A DNA stretch of 64,000 nt from Rugalucina vietnamica (GCA_964017185.1 OZ024883.1:682001-746000); one strand, 5' to 3'; counted from the stretch's first letter, positions 28,201 through 40,700 are shown. Made by a program: numbers and translations. Notes: a model not told the origin generated them from the letters alone.

Positions 28201-31200
28201 TTTCTCGGAAACCAGAGTTTTCCCGGCATAGCGGTGCATGTGGTCTGAGAGTGCCACCCTTCTACTGTAAGACCCACTAGGTGGCTAGCTCCCGAAAGTC
28301 CGCGTTCGGGGATGACAGGCCTGCAAATTACCCCACCCCCTACCGGCACATGTTATAGTGCCCAATGTTCGAGTTAAAATTTCCGAGAAACCAGAGTTTT
28401 CCCGGAATAGCCGAGCTATGGGCCGTAAAGGCACTTGTATGGACTACAAAACCCACTTGGTCTCCAACTCCCGAAAGTCGAAAACGTACCCAGCCGAAGA
28501 GGGTACCCGCGGCATGCCTTTTCTATACGGAAATGTGCATTTTCGGTCATATTTGTCCCCTATTTCTCGGAAACCAGAGTTTTCCCGGCATAGCGGTGCA
28601 TGTGGTCTTAGAGTGCCACCCTTCTACTGTAAGACCCACTAGGTGGCTAGCTCCCGAAAGTCTGCGTTCGGGGATGACAGGCCTGCAAATTACCCCACCC
28701 CCTACCGGCACATGTTATAGTGCCCAATGTTCGAGTTAAAATTTCCGAGAAACCAGAGTTTTCCCGGAATAGCCGAGCTATGGGCCGTGAAGGCACTTGT
28801 ATGGACTACAAAACCCACTGGGTCTCCAACTCCCGAAAGTCGAAAAAGTACCCAGCCGAAGAGGGTACCCGCGGCATGCCTTTTCTATACGGAAATGTGC
28901 ATTTTCGGTCATATTTGTCCCCCTATTTCTCGGAAACCAGAGTTTTCCCGGCATAGCGGTGCATGTGGTCTGAGAGTGCCACCCTTCTACTGTAAGACCC
29001 ACTAGGTGGCTAGCTCCCGAAAGTCCGCGTTCGGGGATGACAGGCCTGCAAATTACCCCACCCCCTACCGGCACATGTTATAGTGCCCAATGTTCGAGTT
29101 AAAATTTCCGAGAAACCAGAGTTTTCCCGGAATAGCCGAGCTATGGGCCGTGAAGGCACTTGTATGGACTACAAAACCCACTGGGTCTCCAACTCCCGAA
29201 AGTCGAAAAAGTACCCAGCCGAAGAGGGTACCCGCGGCATGCCTTTTCTATACGGAAATGTGCATTTTCGGTCATATTTGTCCCCCTATTTCTCGGAAAC
29301 CAGAGTTTTCCCGGCATAGCGGTGCATGTGGTCTGAGAGTGCCACCCTTCTACTGTAAGACCCACTAGGTGGCTAGCTCCCGAAAGTCCGCGTTCGGGGA
29401 TGACAGGCCTGCAAATTACCCCACCCCCTACCGGCACATGTTATAGTGCCCAATGTTCGAGTTAAAATTTCTGAGAAACCAGAGTTTTCCCGGAATAGCC
29501 GAGCTATGGGCCGTGAAGGCACTTGTATGGACTACAAAACCCACTTGGTCTCCAACTCCCGAAAGTCGAAAAAGTACCCAGCCGAAGAGGGTACCCGCGG
29601 CATGCCTTTTCTATACGGAAATGTGCATTTTCGGTCATATTTGTCCCCCTATTTCTCGGAAACCAGAGTTTTCCCGGCATAGCGGTGCATGTGGTCTGAG
29701 AGTGCCACCCTTCTACTGTAACACCCACTAGGTGGCTAGCTCCCGAAAGTCCGCGTTCGGGGATGACAGGCCTGCAAATTACCCCACCTCCTACCGGCAC
29801 ATGTTATAGTGCCCAATGTTCGAGTTAAAATTTCTGAGAAACCAGAGTTTTCCCGGAATAGCCGAGCTATGGGCCGTAAAGGCACTTGTATGGACTACAA
29901 AACCCACTTGGTCTCCAACTCCCGAAAGTCGAAAAAGTACCCAGCCGAAGAGGGTACCCGCGGCATGCCTTTTCTATACGGAAATGTGCATTTTCGGTCA
30001 TATTTGTCCCCCTATTTCTCGGAAACCAGAGTTTTCCCGGCATAGCGGTGCATGTGGTCTGAGAGTGCCACCCTTCTACTGTAAGACCCACTAGGTGGCT
30101 AGCTCCCGAAAGTCCGCGTTCGGGGATGACAGGCCTGCAAATTACCCCACCCCCTACCGGCACATGTTATAGTGCCCATTGTTCGAGTTAAAATTTCCGA
30201 GAAACCAGAGTTTTCCCGGAATAGCCGAGCTATGGGCCGTGAAGGCACTTGTATGGACTACAAAACCCACTGGGTCTCCAACTCCCGCAAGTCGAAAAAG
30301 TACGCAGCCGAAGAGGGTACCCGCGGCATGTCTTTTCTATACGGAAATGTGCATTTTCGGTCATATTTGTACCCCAATTTCTCGGAAACCAGAGTTTTCC
30401 CGGCATAGCGGTGCATGTGGTCTGAGAGTGCCTCCCTTCTACTGTAAGACCCACTAGGTGGCTAGCTCCCGAAAGTCCGCGTTCGGGGATGACAGCCCTG
30501 CAAATTACCCCACCCCCTACCAGCACATGTTATAGTGCCCAATGTTCGAGTTAAAATTTCCGAGAAACCAGAGTTTTCCCGAAATAGCCGAGCTATGGGC
30601 CGTGAAGGCACTTGTATGGACTACAAAACCCACTGGGTCTCCAACTCCCGAAAGTCGAAAAAGTACCCAGCCGAAGAGGGTACCAGCGGCATGTCTTTTC
30701 TGTACGGAAATGTGCATTTTCGTTCATATTTGTCCCCCTATTTCTCGGAAACCAGAGTTTTCCCGGCATAGCGGTGCATGTGGTCTGAGAGTGCCACCCT
30801 TCTACTGTAAGACCCACTAGGTGGCTAGCTCCCGAAAGTCCGCGTTCGGGGATGACAGGCCTGCAAATTACCCCACCCCCTACCGGCACATGTTATAGTG
30901 CCCAATGTTCGAGTTAAAATTTCCGAGAAACCAGAGTTTTCCCGGAATAGCCGAGCTATGGGCCGTGAAGGCACTTGTATGGACTACAAAACCCACTGGG
31001 TCTCCAACTCCCGAAAGTCGAAAAAGTACCCAGCCGAAGAGGGTACCCGCGGCATGTCTTTTCTATACGGAAATGTGCATTTTCTGTCATATTTGTTCCC
31101 CTATTTCTCGGAAACCAGAGTTTTCCCGGCATAGCGGTGCATGTGGTCTGAGAGTGCCACCCTTCTACTGTAAGACCCACTAGGTGGCTAGCTCCCGAAA

Positions 31201-33495
31201 GTCCGCGTTCGGGGATGACAGGCCTGCAAATTACCCCACCCCCTACCGGCACATGTTATAGTGCCCAATGTTCGAGTTAAAATTTCCGAGAAACCAGAGT
31301 TTTCCCGGAATAGCCGAGCTATGGGCCGTGAAGGCACTTGTATGGACTACAAAACCCACTGGGTCTCCAACTCCCGAAAGTCGAAAAAGTACCCAGCCGA
31401 AGAGGGTACCCGCGGCATGCCTTTTCTATACGGAAATGTGCATTTTCGGTCATATTTGTCCCCCTATTTCTCGGAAACCAGAGTTTTCCCGGCATAGCGG
31501 TGCATGTGGTCTGAGAGTGCCACCCTTCTACTGTAAGACCCACTAGGTGGCTAGCTCCCGAAAGTCCGCGTTCGGGGATGACAGGCCTGCAAATTACCCC
31601 ACCCCCTACCGGCACATGTTATAGTGCCCAATGTTCGAGTTTAAATTTACGAGAAACCAGAGTTTTCCCGGAATAGCCGAGCTATGGGCCGTGAAGGCAC
31701 TTGTATGGTCTACAAACCCACTGGGTCTCCAACTCCCGAAAGTCGAAAAAGTACCCAGCCGAAGAGGGTACCCGCGGCATGCCTTTTCTATACGGAAATG
31801 CGCATTTTTGGTCATATTTGTTCCCCTTTTTCTCGGAAACCAGAGTTTTCCCGGCATAGCGGTGCATGTGGTCTGAGAGTGCCACCCTTCATCTGTAAGA
31901 CCCACTAAGTGGCTAGCTCCCGAAAGTCCGCGTTCGGGGATGACAGGCCTGCAAATTACCCCACCCCCTACCGGCATATGTTATAGTGCCCAATGTTCGA
32001 GTTAAAATTTCCGAGAAACCAGAGTTTTCCCGGAATAGCCGACCTATGGGCCGTGAAGGCACTTGTATGGACTACAAAACCCACAGGGTCTCCAACTCCC
32101 GAAAGTCGAAAAAGTACCCAGCCGAAGAGGGTACCCGCGGCATGCCTTTTCTATACGGAAATGTGCATTTTCGGTCATATTTGTCCCCCTATTTCTCGGA
32201 AACCAGAGTGTTCCCGGCATAGCGGTGCATGTGGTCTGAGAGTGCCACCCTTCTTCTGTAAGACCCACTAAGTGGCTAGCTCCCGAAAGTCCGCGTTCGG
32301 GGATGACAGGCCTGCAAATTACCCCACCCCCTACCGGCACATGTTATAGTGCCCAATGTTCGAGTTAAAATTTCCGAGAAACCAGAGTTTTCCCGGAATA
32401 GCCGACCTATAAGCCGTGAAGGCACTTGTATGGACTACAAAACCCACAGGGTCTCCAACTCCCGAAAGTCGAAAAAGTACCCAACCGAAGAGGGTACACA
32501 CGGCATGCCTTTTCTATACGGAAATGTGCATTTTCGGTCATATTTGTCCCCCTATTTCTCGGAAACCAGAGTTTTCCCGGCATAGCGGTGCATGTGGTCT
32601 GAGAGTGCCACCTTTTTGCTGTAAGACCCACTAGGTGGCTAGCTCCCGAAAGTCCGCGCTCGGCGATGACAGGCCTGCAAATTACCCCACCCCCTACCGG
32701 CACATGTTATAGTGCCCAATGTTCGAGTTAAAATTTCCGAGAAACCAGAGTTTTCCCGGAATAGCCGAGCTATGGGCCGTGAAAGCACTTGTATGGACTA
32801 CAAAACCCACTGGGTCTCCAACTCCCGAAAGTCGAAAAAGTACCCAGCCGAAGAGGGTACCCGCGGCATGCCTTTTCTATACGGAAATGTGCATTTTCGG
32901 TCATATTTGTCCCCCTATTTCTCGGAAACCAGAGTTTTTCCGTCATAGCGGTGCATGTGGTCTGAGAGTGCCACCCTTCTTCTGTAAGACCCATTAGGTG
33001 GCTAGCTCCCGAAAGTCCGCGCTCGGCGATGACAGGCCTGCAAATTACCCCACCCCCTACCGGTACATGTTATAGTGCCCAATGTTCGAGTTAAAATTTC
33101 CGAGAAACCAGAGTTTTCCCGGAATAGCCGACCTATGGGCCGTGAAGGCACTTGTATGGACTGCAAATCCCACTGGGTCTCCAACTCCCGAAAGTCGAAA
33201 AAGTACCCAGCCGAAGAGGGTACCCGCGGCATGCCTTTTCTATACGAAAGTGCGCATTTTTGGTCTTATTTGTACCCCTATTTCTTGGAAACCAGAGTTT
33301 TCCTGGCATAGCGGCGTATGTGGCCTGAGAGTGCCACCATTCTACTGTAAATCCCATAAAGTCGCTAGCTCCCGAAAGTCCGCGCTCGGCGATGACAGGT
33401 TCACAGCCGAAGAAGGTACCCGCACTTTGCTTTTTTATATGGAAGTGTGTATTTTCGGTCATTTTCGTAATATTTTTCTTGGGCTGAGTAGATAA
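25282..33495. repeat. 363-bp satellite, second block, mixed monomer order
   Basis: About 22 more monomers resume directly after the TSD copy. The order is not the strict 8-mer. A monomer with the CAGCGGCATGTC variant recurs at 27632 and 30535 (2903 bp, eight monomers, one of them 1 bp short near 28560), hinting at an older HOR phase. Stretches at about 25818-27200 and 31261-32700 repeat the same order as HOR monomers with scattered changes. The outermost monomers (33075-33495) are clearly degraded, with substitutions and a shortened 3' part, marking the array boundary at about 33495. Confidence 0.93.
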
Positions 33496-33876
33496 TTTGG
33501 TGGGCTTCAAACCCCGTTATATCTCGTCTGTGGAACTTAAATTTCATGTTGGCAGTTTCGGCTGGTTCTGCTAGCAGTAACAGCTGATTCGGCTGTTTCG
33601 GCTACTTCTGCCAGCAGATTCTGCTACTTCGGCTGTTTCGGCTAACTTCACCCACCTCAGATCGTTGCAGCCCTGCTAGAGCCGTTCAATGTCACCGTCA
33701 ATGAAGCTTGAACAAATTCTGGTCCAAAAGCTTGTCAGCTCTCAGGCCAAAAAGTTTCAAGAAAAGAAATGTTCAAGTACAGTACGAATCGTTTTGGCGC
33801 GAATCGCACGACTAAGAAAATCGAAGCTATTCATTTTAGTTGGTTGGGGCCGGAGCTTCTTGTCTGTTGCTTGGCC
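33496..33876. other. Array-flank DNA with a short GGCTGTTTCGGCTACTTC minisatellite
   Basis: Non-satellite sequence between the 363-bp array and the first composite element. Around 33555-33650 the words GGCTGTTTCGGCTACTTC and CTGCYAGCAG recur two to three times in a degenerate minisatellite. No gene recognised; a frame at 33689-33973 has no recognisable domain and runs into the next repeat. Confidence 0.6.
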
Positions 33877-34447
33877 CACCGGGGTCCAACTGGTGTTTTT
33901 CTTTTGCTCCGGAGTTAGTAGGTTATTCGGCGCCCAGGGATCTCCATCGTCGGGCAGCTTACTCAATCTGTGAGTCCTGGGTTTTGATTCATCAGGATGT
34001 TTATCATGATTTATTTGTTTGTTCTTGATGATTCATTGACTAGTTAGAGATTCACCACAAGGACCAAATAACTAACTAAATGTTATGAACCACTGCAGAA
34101 GCTGAGGGTGAGGTTAGGTACCTGTAAAACCGGTTTAAGCCCGCCAGTAACTTTGTGTTACTGATCGTTCCAAGCCGATACTTCTGTAGTGGTTCTTTTT
34201 GTTTTATGTCTTGGTGTTTAATTTTTTTTTGTGCTGTTGGCGCCTTATGTATGTTTTAATATTTTAGTTAAGTTAAGGTAACTGAGTGGCCACCTATTGG
34301 GAAAATAGCTGCTCATTCGGCTTACGATATGTTTTATCGTATAATGTACCTGATTGTTACTTTGGTTTTTTCCCACCTCGGTTTTTGGAGTGGGAATCTT
34401 TTTCTGATTGCGTCTTTTCCTGATCTTTGCCTACTTGTACCTTTTTA
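33877..34447 (+). repeat. Dispersed repeat family 'R1', copy 1 (left arm)
   Basis: About 570 bp, matching the reverse complement of 37113-37680 and 38189-38741. Landmarks in order: CTCCGGAGTTAGTAGG, GATTCATCAGGATG, CCTGTAAAACCGGTTTAAGC, GGTAACTGAGTGGCCACC, TTTTTTCCCACCTCGG and CTGATCTTTGCCTACTTG. No tRNA-like head or coding frame was recognised, so its class is undetermined. Confidence 0.9.
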
Positions 34448-34631
34448 GACTCTTAATTTGGGGGAAAACAGCGATCAACAATGAGAAATTGCAGGTCCCA
34501 AACTTCTTGACCTAAAGTCGGGAAGTTTTACAAACAAAAACAATGGGAAATTCGAAAAATAATAGAAAAAAAACTTCTCTTTCAAAATTCTGTGTCCGTG
34601 TCGCCGAACCGAACCGATTATCACCTTATAC

Positions 34632-36998
34632 CTTCTTTTTATGTATAAGAACGTAGCGACACTGTTTACCGCAGAAACAATATGGCCGACTCGTCTCATT
34701 TATTCTTTTTATGTACAAGAACGTAGCGACACTGTTAACCACAGAAACAATATGACCGACTCATCTCATTTATTCTGTTTATGTATAAGAACATGGCGTC
34801 AATGATTACCGCAGAAACAATATGGCCAAATCGTCTCGTTTAGAGATTCATTATTCTTTTTATGTATAAGAACGCAGCGATACTGTTTACCGCAGAAACA
34901 ATATGGCCGACTCGTCTCATTTATTCTTTTTATGTATAAGAACATGGCGTCAATGTTTACCGTAGAAACAATATGGCCGACTCGTCTCGTTTAGAGATTC
35001 ATTATTCTTTTTATGTATAAGAACGCAGCGACACTGTTTACCGCAGAAACAATATGACCGACTCGTCTCATTTATTCTTTTTATGTATAAGGTTCCATTC
35101 ACAGTTTCGTACTTTTGAGGTGGTCCAAAAATTTCAATATTAAGGGGTAGGGCATGAAATTGGGCTGTAAATTATCCTCTTCCAATAATTTGCCGACTTC
35201 TATCCCTCAATCGGATCAATAATGCCCCAAACATGTGAAAAATACTTACTTTCTATTTTTAGACTTGTAAAAACCGGGATTATCTAAGGATCCCGGATCG
35301 TTCGCCATTCAAAGCCCGTGATGCTCTCAACTGTGTACTTTGCAAGGGTTATCTTTGTTCACAAATAGCGAAAAAAGTAGATGGATGGCACATATTTCTG
35401 CACTGCTCATTTTAGTCCTGTGTGGATTCTCTAAGTATTTGCATGAGGCTTATGGGGCTAGCATTTGCATAGAAACCGCATGGGGGCCCAGTCTTTGGGC
35501 ATATTTTACCAAAATTCACTAGTCTGAAAGAGGGGGTAGGGGAAAATTTCCCCAATACAGGTTGGGTGATAGTCAGTGCAAGGCGATTTAAATGATGTAA
35601 TTTTGTTGTCAAGCATTTGATTTAATGATTTAATGGGAGAAATCGGACTGTTCACCAGATTGGATAGATTTATTCTCAGTTTTGGCGGATCTAGCAAAAT
35701 TAACTGAAAAATGCTCTAAAAACTGTGGACTGCAACCTAAGAACGTGGCGACACTGTTTACCGCAGAAACAATATGGCCGACTCGTCTCGTTTAGAGATT
35801 CATTATTCTTTTTATGTATAAAACGCAGCGACACTGTTTACTGCAGAAACAATATGACCGACTCGTCTCATTTATTCTTTTTATGTATAAGAACGTGGCG
35901 ACACTGTTTACCACAGAAACAATATGACCGACTCGTCTCATTTATTCTTTTTATGTATAAGAACGTAGCGACACTGTTTACCGCAGAAACAATATGGCCG
36001 ACTCGTCTCGTTTAGAGATTCATTATTCTTTTTATGTATAAGAACATGGCGTCAATGTAACCACAGAAACAATATGGCCGACTCGTCTCGTTTAGAGATT
36101 CTTAATTCTTTTTATGTATAAAACGCAGCGACACTGTTTACAACAGAAACAATATGACTCGCCTCATTTATAGATTCATTATTCTTTTTATGTAAACAAA
36201 CGTAGCGACACTGTTTACCGCAGAAATAATATGGCCGACTCTGCTCATTTACAGATTCATTATTCTTTTTATGTATAAGAATATGGCAACACTGTTTACC
36301 GCAGAAACAATATGGCCGACTCGTCCCATTTATGCATTTTATATATAAGAACGTAGCGACACTGTTTACCGTAGAAACTATATGGCCGACTCGTCTCGTT
36401 TAGAGATTCATTATTCTTTTTATGTATAAGAACATGGCGTCAATGTTTACCGCAGAAACAATATGGCCGACTCGTCTCGTTTAGAGATTCATTATTCTTT
36501 TTATGTATAAGAACGCAGCGACACTGTTTACCGCAGAAACAATATGACCGACTCGTCTCATTTAAAGATTCATTATTCTTTTTATGTATGAGAACGTGGC
36601 GACACTGTTTACCGCCGAAACAATATGGCCGACTCGTCTCATTTAAAGATTCATCATTCTTTTTATGTATAAGAACGTAGCGACACTGTTTACCGCAGAA
36701 ACAATGTGGCCGACTCGTCTCATTTATAGATGCATTATTCTTTGTATGTATAAGAACGTGGCGACACTGTTTACCGCAGAAACAAAATGGCCGACTCGTC
36801 CCGTTTAGAGATTCATATGTATATATATGGCCGACTCGTCTTATTTAAAGATTCATCATTCTTTTTATATATAAGAACATGGCGTCAATGTTTACCGCAG
36901 AAACAATATGGCCGACACGTCTCGTTTAGAGATTCATTATTCTTTTTATGTATAAGAGCGCAGCGACACTGTTTACCGCAGAAATAATATGGCCGACG
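34632..36998 (+). repeat. 70-bp tandem array (ATGTATAAGAACGTAGCGAC family)
   Basis: A 70-bp unit (some copies 78-79 bp through an extra GTTTAGAGATTC segment) runs over 34632-35090 and 35738-36998, roughly 24 copies. Landmarks are ATTCTTTTTATGTATAAG, CACTGTTTACCGCAGAAAC and ATATGGCCGACTCGTCTC. Copies are diverged by point changes. Short apparent frames (for example 35725-36015) come from the periodicity and are not genes. Confidence 0.93.
35091..35737. mobile_element. PIF/Harbinger-like MITE inserted in the 70-bp array
   Basis: A 647-bp sequence interrupts the array. The left end begins GGTTCCATTCACAGTTT; the right end, reverse-complemented, begins GGTTGCAGTCCACAGTTT (about 16 of 19 aligned). 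Both flanks carry TAA (35088-35090 and 35738-35740), the 3-bp TWA-type target duplication known for PIF/Harbinger. The array continues in phase on the far side. No transposase is visible, so this is non-autonomous. Confidence 0.75.
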
Positions 36999-37112
36999 CT
37001 CAAGAGAGTCCTCGGCTTTGGCTGATTTGTTAACACTGCCATTAATGTTAATGCTATTTTCCACTTTAGTTTTAATAAAATAGCTGCATTTTATAAAATG
37101 GCTGTAATCATG

Positions 37113-37680
37113 CAAAGGCACAAGTAGGCAAAGATCAGGAAAAGGCGCAATCAGAAAGAGATTCCCACTCCAAAAACCGAGGTGGGAAAAAACCAAACCA
37201 ACAACCAGGCACTTATACCATGAAACATATCGTAAGCCGAATGAGCAGCTATTTTCCCAATAGGTGGCCACTCAGTTACCTTAACTTAATTAATAATATG
37301 AAAACATACATAAGGCGCCAACAGCACAAAAAATTTTAAACACCAAGACATAAAACAGAAAGAACCACCACAGAAGTATCGCCTTGGAACGATCAGTAAC
37401 ACAAAGTTACTGGCGGGCTTAAACCAGTTTTACAGGATCCTAACCTCACCCTCAGCTTCTGCAGTGGTTCATAACATTTAGTAAGTTCTTCGGTCCTCGT
37501 GGTGAATCTCTAACTAGTCAATGAATCATCAAGAACAAACAAATAAATCATGATAAACATCCTGATGAATCAAAAACAAGGACTCACAGATTGAGTAAGC
37601 TGCCCGACGGTGGAGATCCCTGGGCGCCGAATAACCTACTAACTCCGGAGCAAAAGAAAAACACCAGTTGGACCCCGGTG
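37113..37680 (-). repeat. Dispersed repeat family R1, copy 2 (right arm)
   Basis: Reverse-complement copy of 33877-34447, with small indels. The outer edge GTTGGACCCCGGTG at 37667-37680 mirrors the left arm start. Confidence 0.9.
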
Positions 37681-38188
37681 TCGATCAAGCATGCTTATTT
37701 TCATGCATTAACGCTTGCCAATCTTCGCAGCAATGGGTAATGCACATATCTGGAGACTGAGCAATTCTACACCATTAATTTGTCTGGTTTTCTCGAAGAA
37801 TGTATGTTTTAACAGTGAAGTGATGTATTGTCCTCCTCGAAGGTGTGCTCATTATTGTCCAAATGTCTTGATATTGCTGGCTACACTTTGTTTTCAATTG
37901 TGTCTAAATAGTTTTGGCCATTTGTTGTTTCCTCTATATGTCACAAAGTTCCAATTGCATGATAGGACACATGCAGATAACATACAAAGAGGAGTATAAA
38001 TGGCACTGTCATTTCTTCTGATGTAAACACAATAATCTGTGCCAATTAGAGTAGGGGATATGAAAGAGATACGGTAGATGTAGGGTCGGGATTGCAATGC
38101 ATGTTATATGACACTCCAACATATGTCTAGCGACTGTCGTATGAGTGTCCCGCGACTATGCAAAATTTGAAAAATTGTCATATAAAAA
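37681..38188. other. Unassigned spacer between two R1 copies
   Basis: About 0.5 kb of AT-rich DNA. A 94-codon frame at 37715-37999 has no recognisable domain. Nothing else supported. Confidence 0.5.
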
Positions 38189-38741
38189 GGTACAAGTAGG
38201 CAAAGATCAGGAAAAGGCGCAATCAGAAAAAGATTCCCACTCCAAAAACCGAGGTGGGAAAAAACCAAACTAACAATCAGGTACTTATACCATGAAACAT
38301 ATCGTAAGCCGAATGAGCAGCTATTTTCCCAATAGGTGGCCACTCAGTTACCTTAACTTAACTAAAAATATGAAAACATACATAAGGCGCCAACAGCACA
38401 AAAAATTTTAAACACCAAGACATAAAACAAAAAGAACCACTACAGAAGTATCGACTTGGAACGATCAGTAACACAAAGTTACTGGCGGGCTTAAACCGGT
38501 TTTACAGGTACCTAACCTCACCCTCAGCTTCTGCAGTGGTTCACAACATTTAGTTAGTTCTTCGGTCCTCGTGGTGAATCTCTAACTAGTCAATGAATCA
38601 TCAAGAACAAACAAATAAATCATGATAAACATCCTGATGAATCAAAAACCAGGACTCACAGATTGAGTAAGTTGCCCGACGATGGAGATCCCTGGGCGCC
38701 GAATAACCTACTAACTCCGGAGCAAAAGAAAAACATCAGTT
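38189..38741 (-). repeat. Dispersed repeat family R1, copy 3
   Basis: Same orientation and landmarks as copy 2. It ends at CATCAGTT (38741), short of the CACCGGGGTCC end shared by copies 1 and 2. Confidence 0.9.
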
Positions 38742-39127
38742 AAGCTCTTTAAATGCAATTTAAAAGTTGCGTTTATATAGTCATCTATGTCGCGAGATAA
38801 TCGCGAACTAGTCTCCTGGTGTCGCATTCCAGTGAGACAGGGGCTTTAAGCACTTGGTCACGGGGACGCCTGTAAAATATTTGTCTTAAGTGTATTAGAT
38901 ATCGCTTGATTTGAATGATCATTACACTTGTATGCGGGTCTACAGTACGTTTGACTTTGTTTGTTTTGATATGGTGAAATCTTCAGGAATTACATACACA
39001 TGCTGCAATTCATATTTTTATATTTATTTTGCTATTTCTATATCTTTGCAGCAGAAGACACCAACAAACGAAAGCCTAGATTTTATATCTTGACCATTGC
39101 TCAAAATCGTTTTATCTAGCTGAAGTA
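38742..39127 (+). promoter_or_regulatory. Upstream region and possible 3' splice site of the Mab-21-like gene
   Basis: No gene seen. A pyrimidine-rich stretch ending TATCTTTGCAG (AG at 39050-39051) looks like a 3' splice site. The ATG at 39128 would then lie 77 nt into that exon, implying a non-coding upstream exon. The donor partner was not identified. Confidence 0.4.
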
Positions 39128-40700
39128 ATGGGCAACTGTCTGGCTAAATTCTGTTGTTTAAGAACAAGGAACAATAGTAGGCAGAATTATGAAAGGATAG
39201 AGGGACGAAATGACCAGGTAACAAACATAGAACAAACTCAAGATGAACAAGTTGAATATGATCCACTTAACCAAGCACAGAAGGAAAAACTGGAATCTTT
39301 TTTTCAACATATCATTTTAAACGCATCTTTGGATTTCACTAGTCCAGAAATTCAGCATGTTCAGGATGCAGTACAAACCATGCTGAAGAAAATTAGGACG
39401 AGAGTGAACAACAGAGGCGTCTTTGATATAACTCACATTGTTCCCACTGGTTCTATGTCCGAGAAAACCGCCATATGGAAGTATGATGGTTATGAGAGAG
39501 AACCATATCTAGAATTTGATAATCTTGCTGTCTTAAAAGCTTCAGTTAGACAATATGAAGATCATAGTGACTATCAAAAATGTCCGGGATGCATCACAAT
39601 TAGTTATACACCTGTAGAACTCAATCGAATGCGAAAACACGACTTGGATCTGATGAGGAAACGTTGGAGCGAAATAAATCCTACACAAGTTTGTTTCAAC
39701 AAGCACATGATAAACGAAATATTTTATATGAAATAAATAAAAGTTTAACTTCATCATGTGACTGCCTTACTCTCCAGTGCGAAAGAAACAAATATTCGTT
39801 TGAACCATCTTCCGTAGATGATAGCGATGGGTGTGACAAGTGCACTGTAGAGTCACCTACTGGAACACTTAGTGTTAACACAAATAAAGCTGTTGATATC
39901 AGTCCACTCTCGGTTGGCCAAACAAATGTTCACTGATACTCAAATGGACCAGCAAGACAAACATTCTATTAGCTCCTGCTAACAAGTTGCTGCAACAAAA
40001 ACAGCCGATCACCTCACTGCCGATAAACATAGATTTCCTACCTGCAATGGAATACCTGAAACCAACATCACGTGGTGCTAGATATACGCACGATTATTTT
40101 GTTGTTCCTAAAAGCTGTAATGTATGTGGTTATCCTTTTGATGCTGACAGCAGGTGGAGAAAATCATGGTGTATGGCTGAGAAACAGGCCTTCAAGACTG
40201 AAATGTCAGACAAACATAGGAGATGCTATCAGATAACGAAGTATCTTACGAATATTAGCAAATCATGGTGTTTGGCTGAGATACAGGCCCTCAAGACAGA
40301 AATGTCAGAGAAACATAGGAGATGCTTCCAGATCGTGAAGTACCTGGCAAAAGATGTTAAGTACATTCGTGAAAACAAATACCTTTTAAAGAATGTAGTT
40401 CTCCAACATAGCACAACATGTTCAGATACCAGCGATAATTATGTAGATTGTGTGATTAAAGTGTACCAGGATATTGGAAACGCGTACAATAGGTGGGCGT
40501 TTCTGTCTTATCATTCCAACATTAACATACTTTCAACGACAGGTCTTATTGACTGTAAGAAGTACGAGGCTTACTACCAGGAGTTTCTGACACAGCTGCA
40601 TTCTGTGTCTGAGACTGACACATTTGACAGTTATGTCACCAGGCTTTGGTCAAGAAGTGAATCTGCTGCTCATGATGCAATGTACCATTCACTCAGCTAA
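39128..40700 (+). pseudogene. Mab-21/cGAS-like nucleotidyltransferase, two frameshifts
   Basis: Frame 1 (39128-39736) starts MGNC, a plausible N-myristoylation/palmitoylation signal, then a Mab-21-type nucleotidyltransferase core with G108-S109-M (GS motif) and E129-F-D131 (two metal-binding acids). The match then moves to a second frame (about 39720-39936) and a third (about 39905-40700). The third frame holds the SLPINID segment, whose Asp (codon about 40032) fits the third catalytic acid, then the WRKSWC...KHRRC helical region and the LLKNVVLQHSTTCSD region typical of the family C-terminus. Intact relatives run to roughly 500 residues or more. In cGAS-like receptors this fold makes cyclic dinucleotides after sensing nucleic acid; other Mab-21 proteins have no known activity. 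A 99-bp in-frame duplication (40161 and 40260) repeats the KSWC-KHRRC helix. Two independent shifts suggest a pseudogene, but long-read indel errors could mimic this. Confidence 0.8.

Larger units (their letters stand above)
33877..37680. mobile_element. Composite element: 0.57-kb inverted arms around a 70-bp tandem array
   Basis: The left arm (33877 to about 34447) and the right arm (about 37113-37680) are inverted copies of one repeat, with the same outer word CACCGGGGTCCAAC and the same inner word near CTACTTGTRCC. Between them lie a 70-bp tandem array and a Harbinger-like insert. No clear target duplication flanks the outer ends, so it could be a foldback-type element, two independent insertions, or a product of recombination between dispersed copies. 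No protein-coding capacity seen. Confidence 0.6.

Noticed and set aside
33689..33973. 94-codon frame next to the satellite edge
   Set aside because: Most of its 3' half is R1 repeat sequence that recurs at 37.6 and 38.7 kb in the opposite strand; no domain recognised.
34475..34699. 74-codon minus-strand frame with hydrophobic stretch
   Set aside because: Runs into the 70-bp array and has no domain; most likely chance.
39664..39936. A separate small gene between the two Mab-21-like frames
   Set aside because: Its translation continues the Mab-21 family pattern of the upstream frame (INKSL, then a CDKC-VE segment), so it is the middle of the same broken gene.
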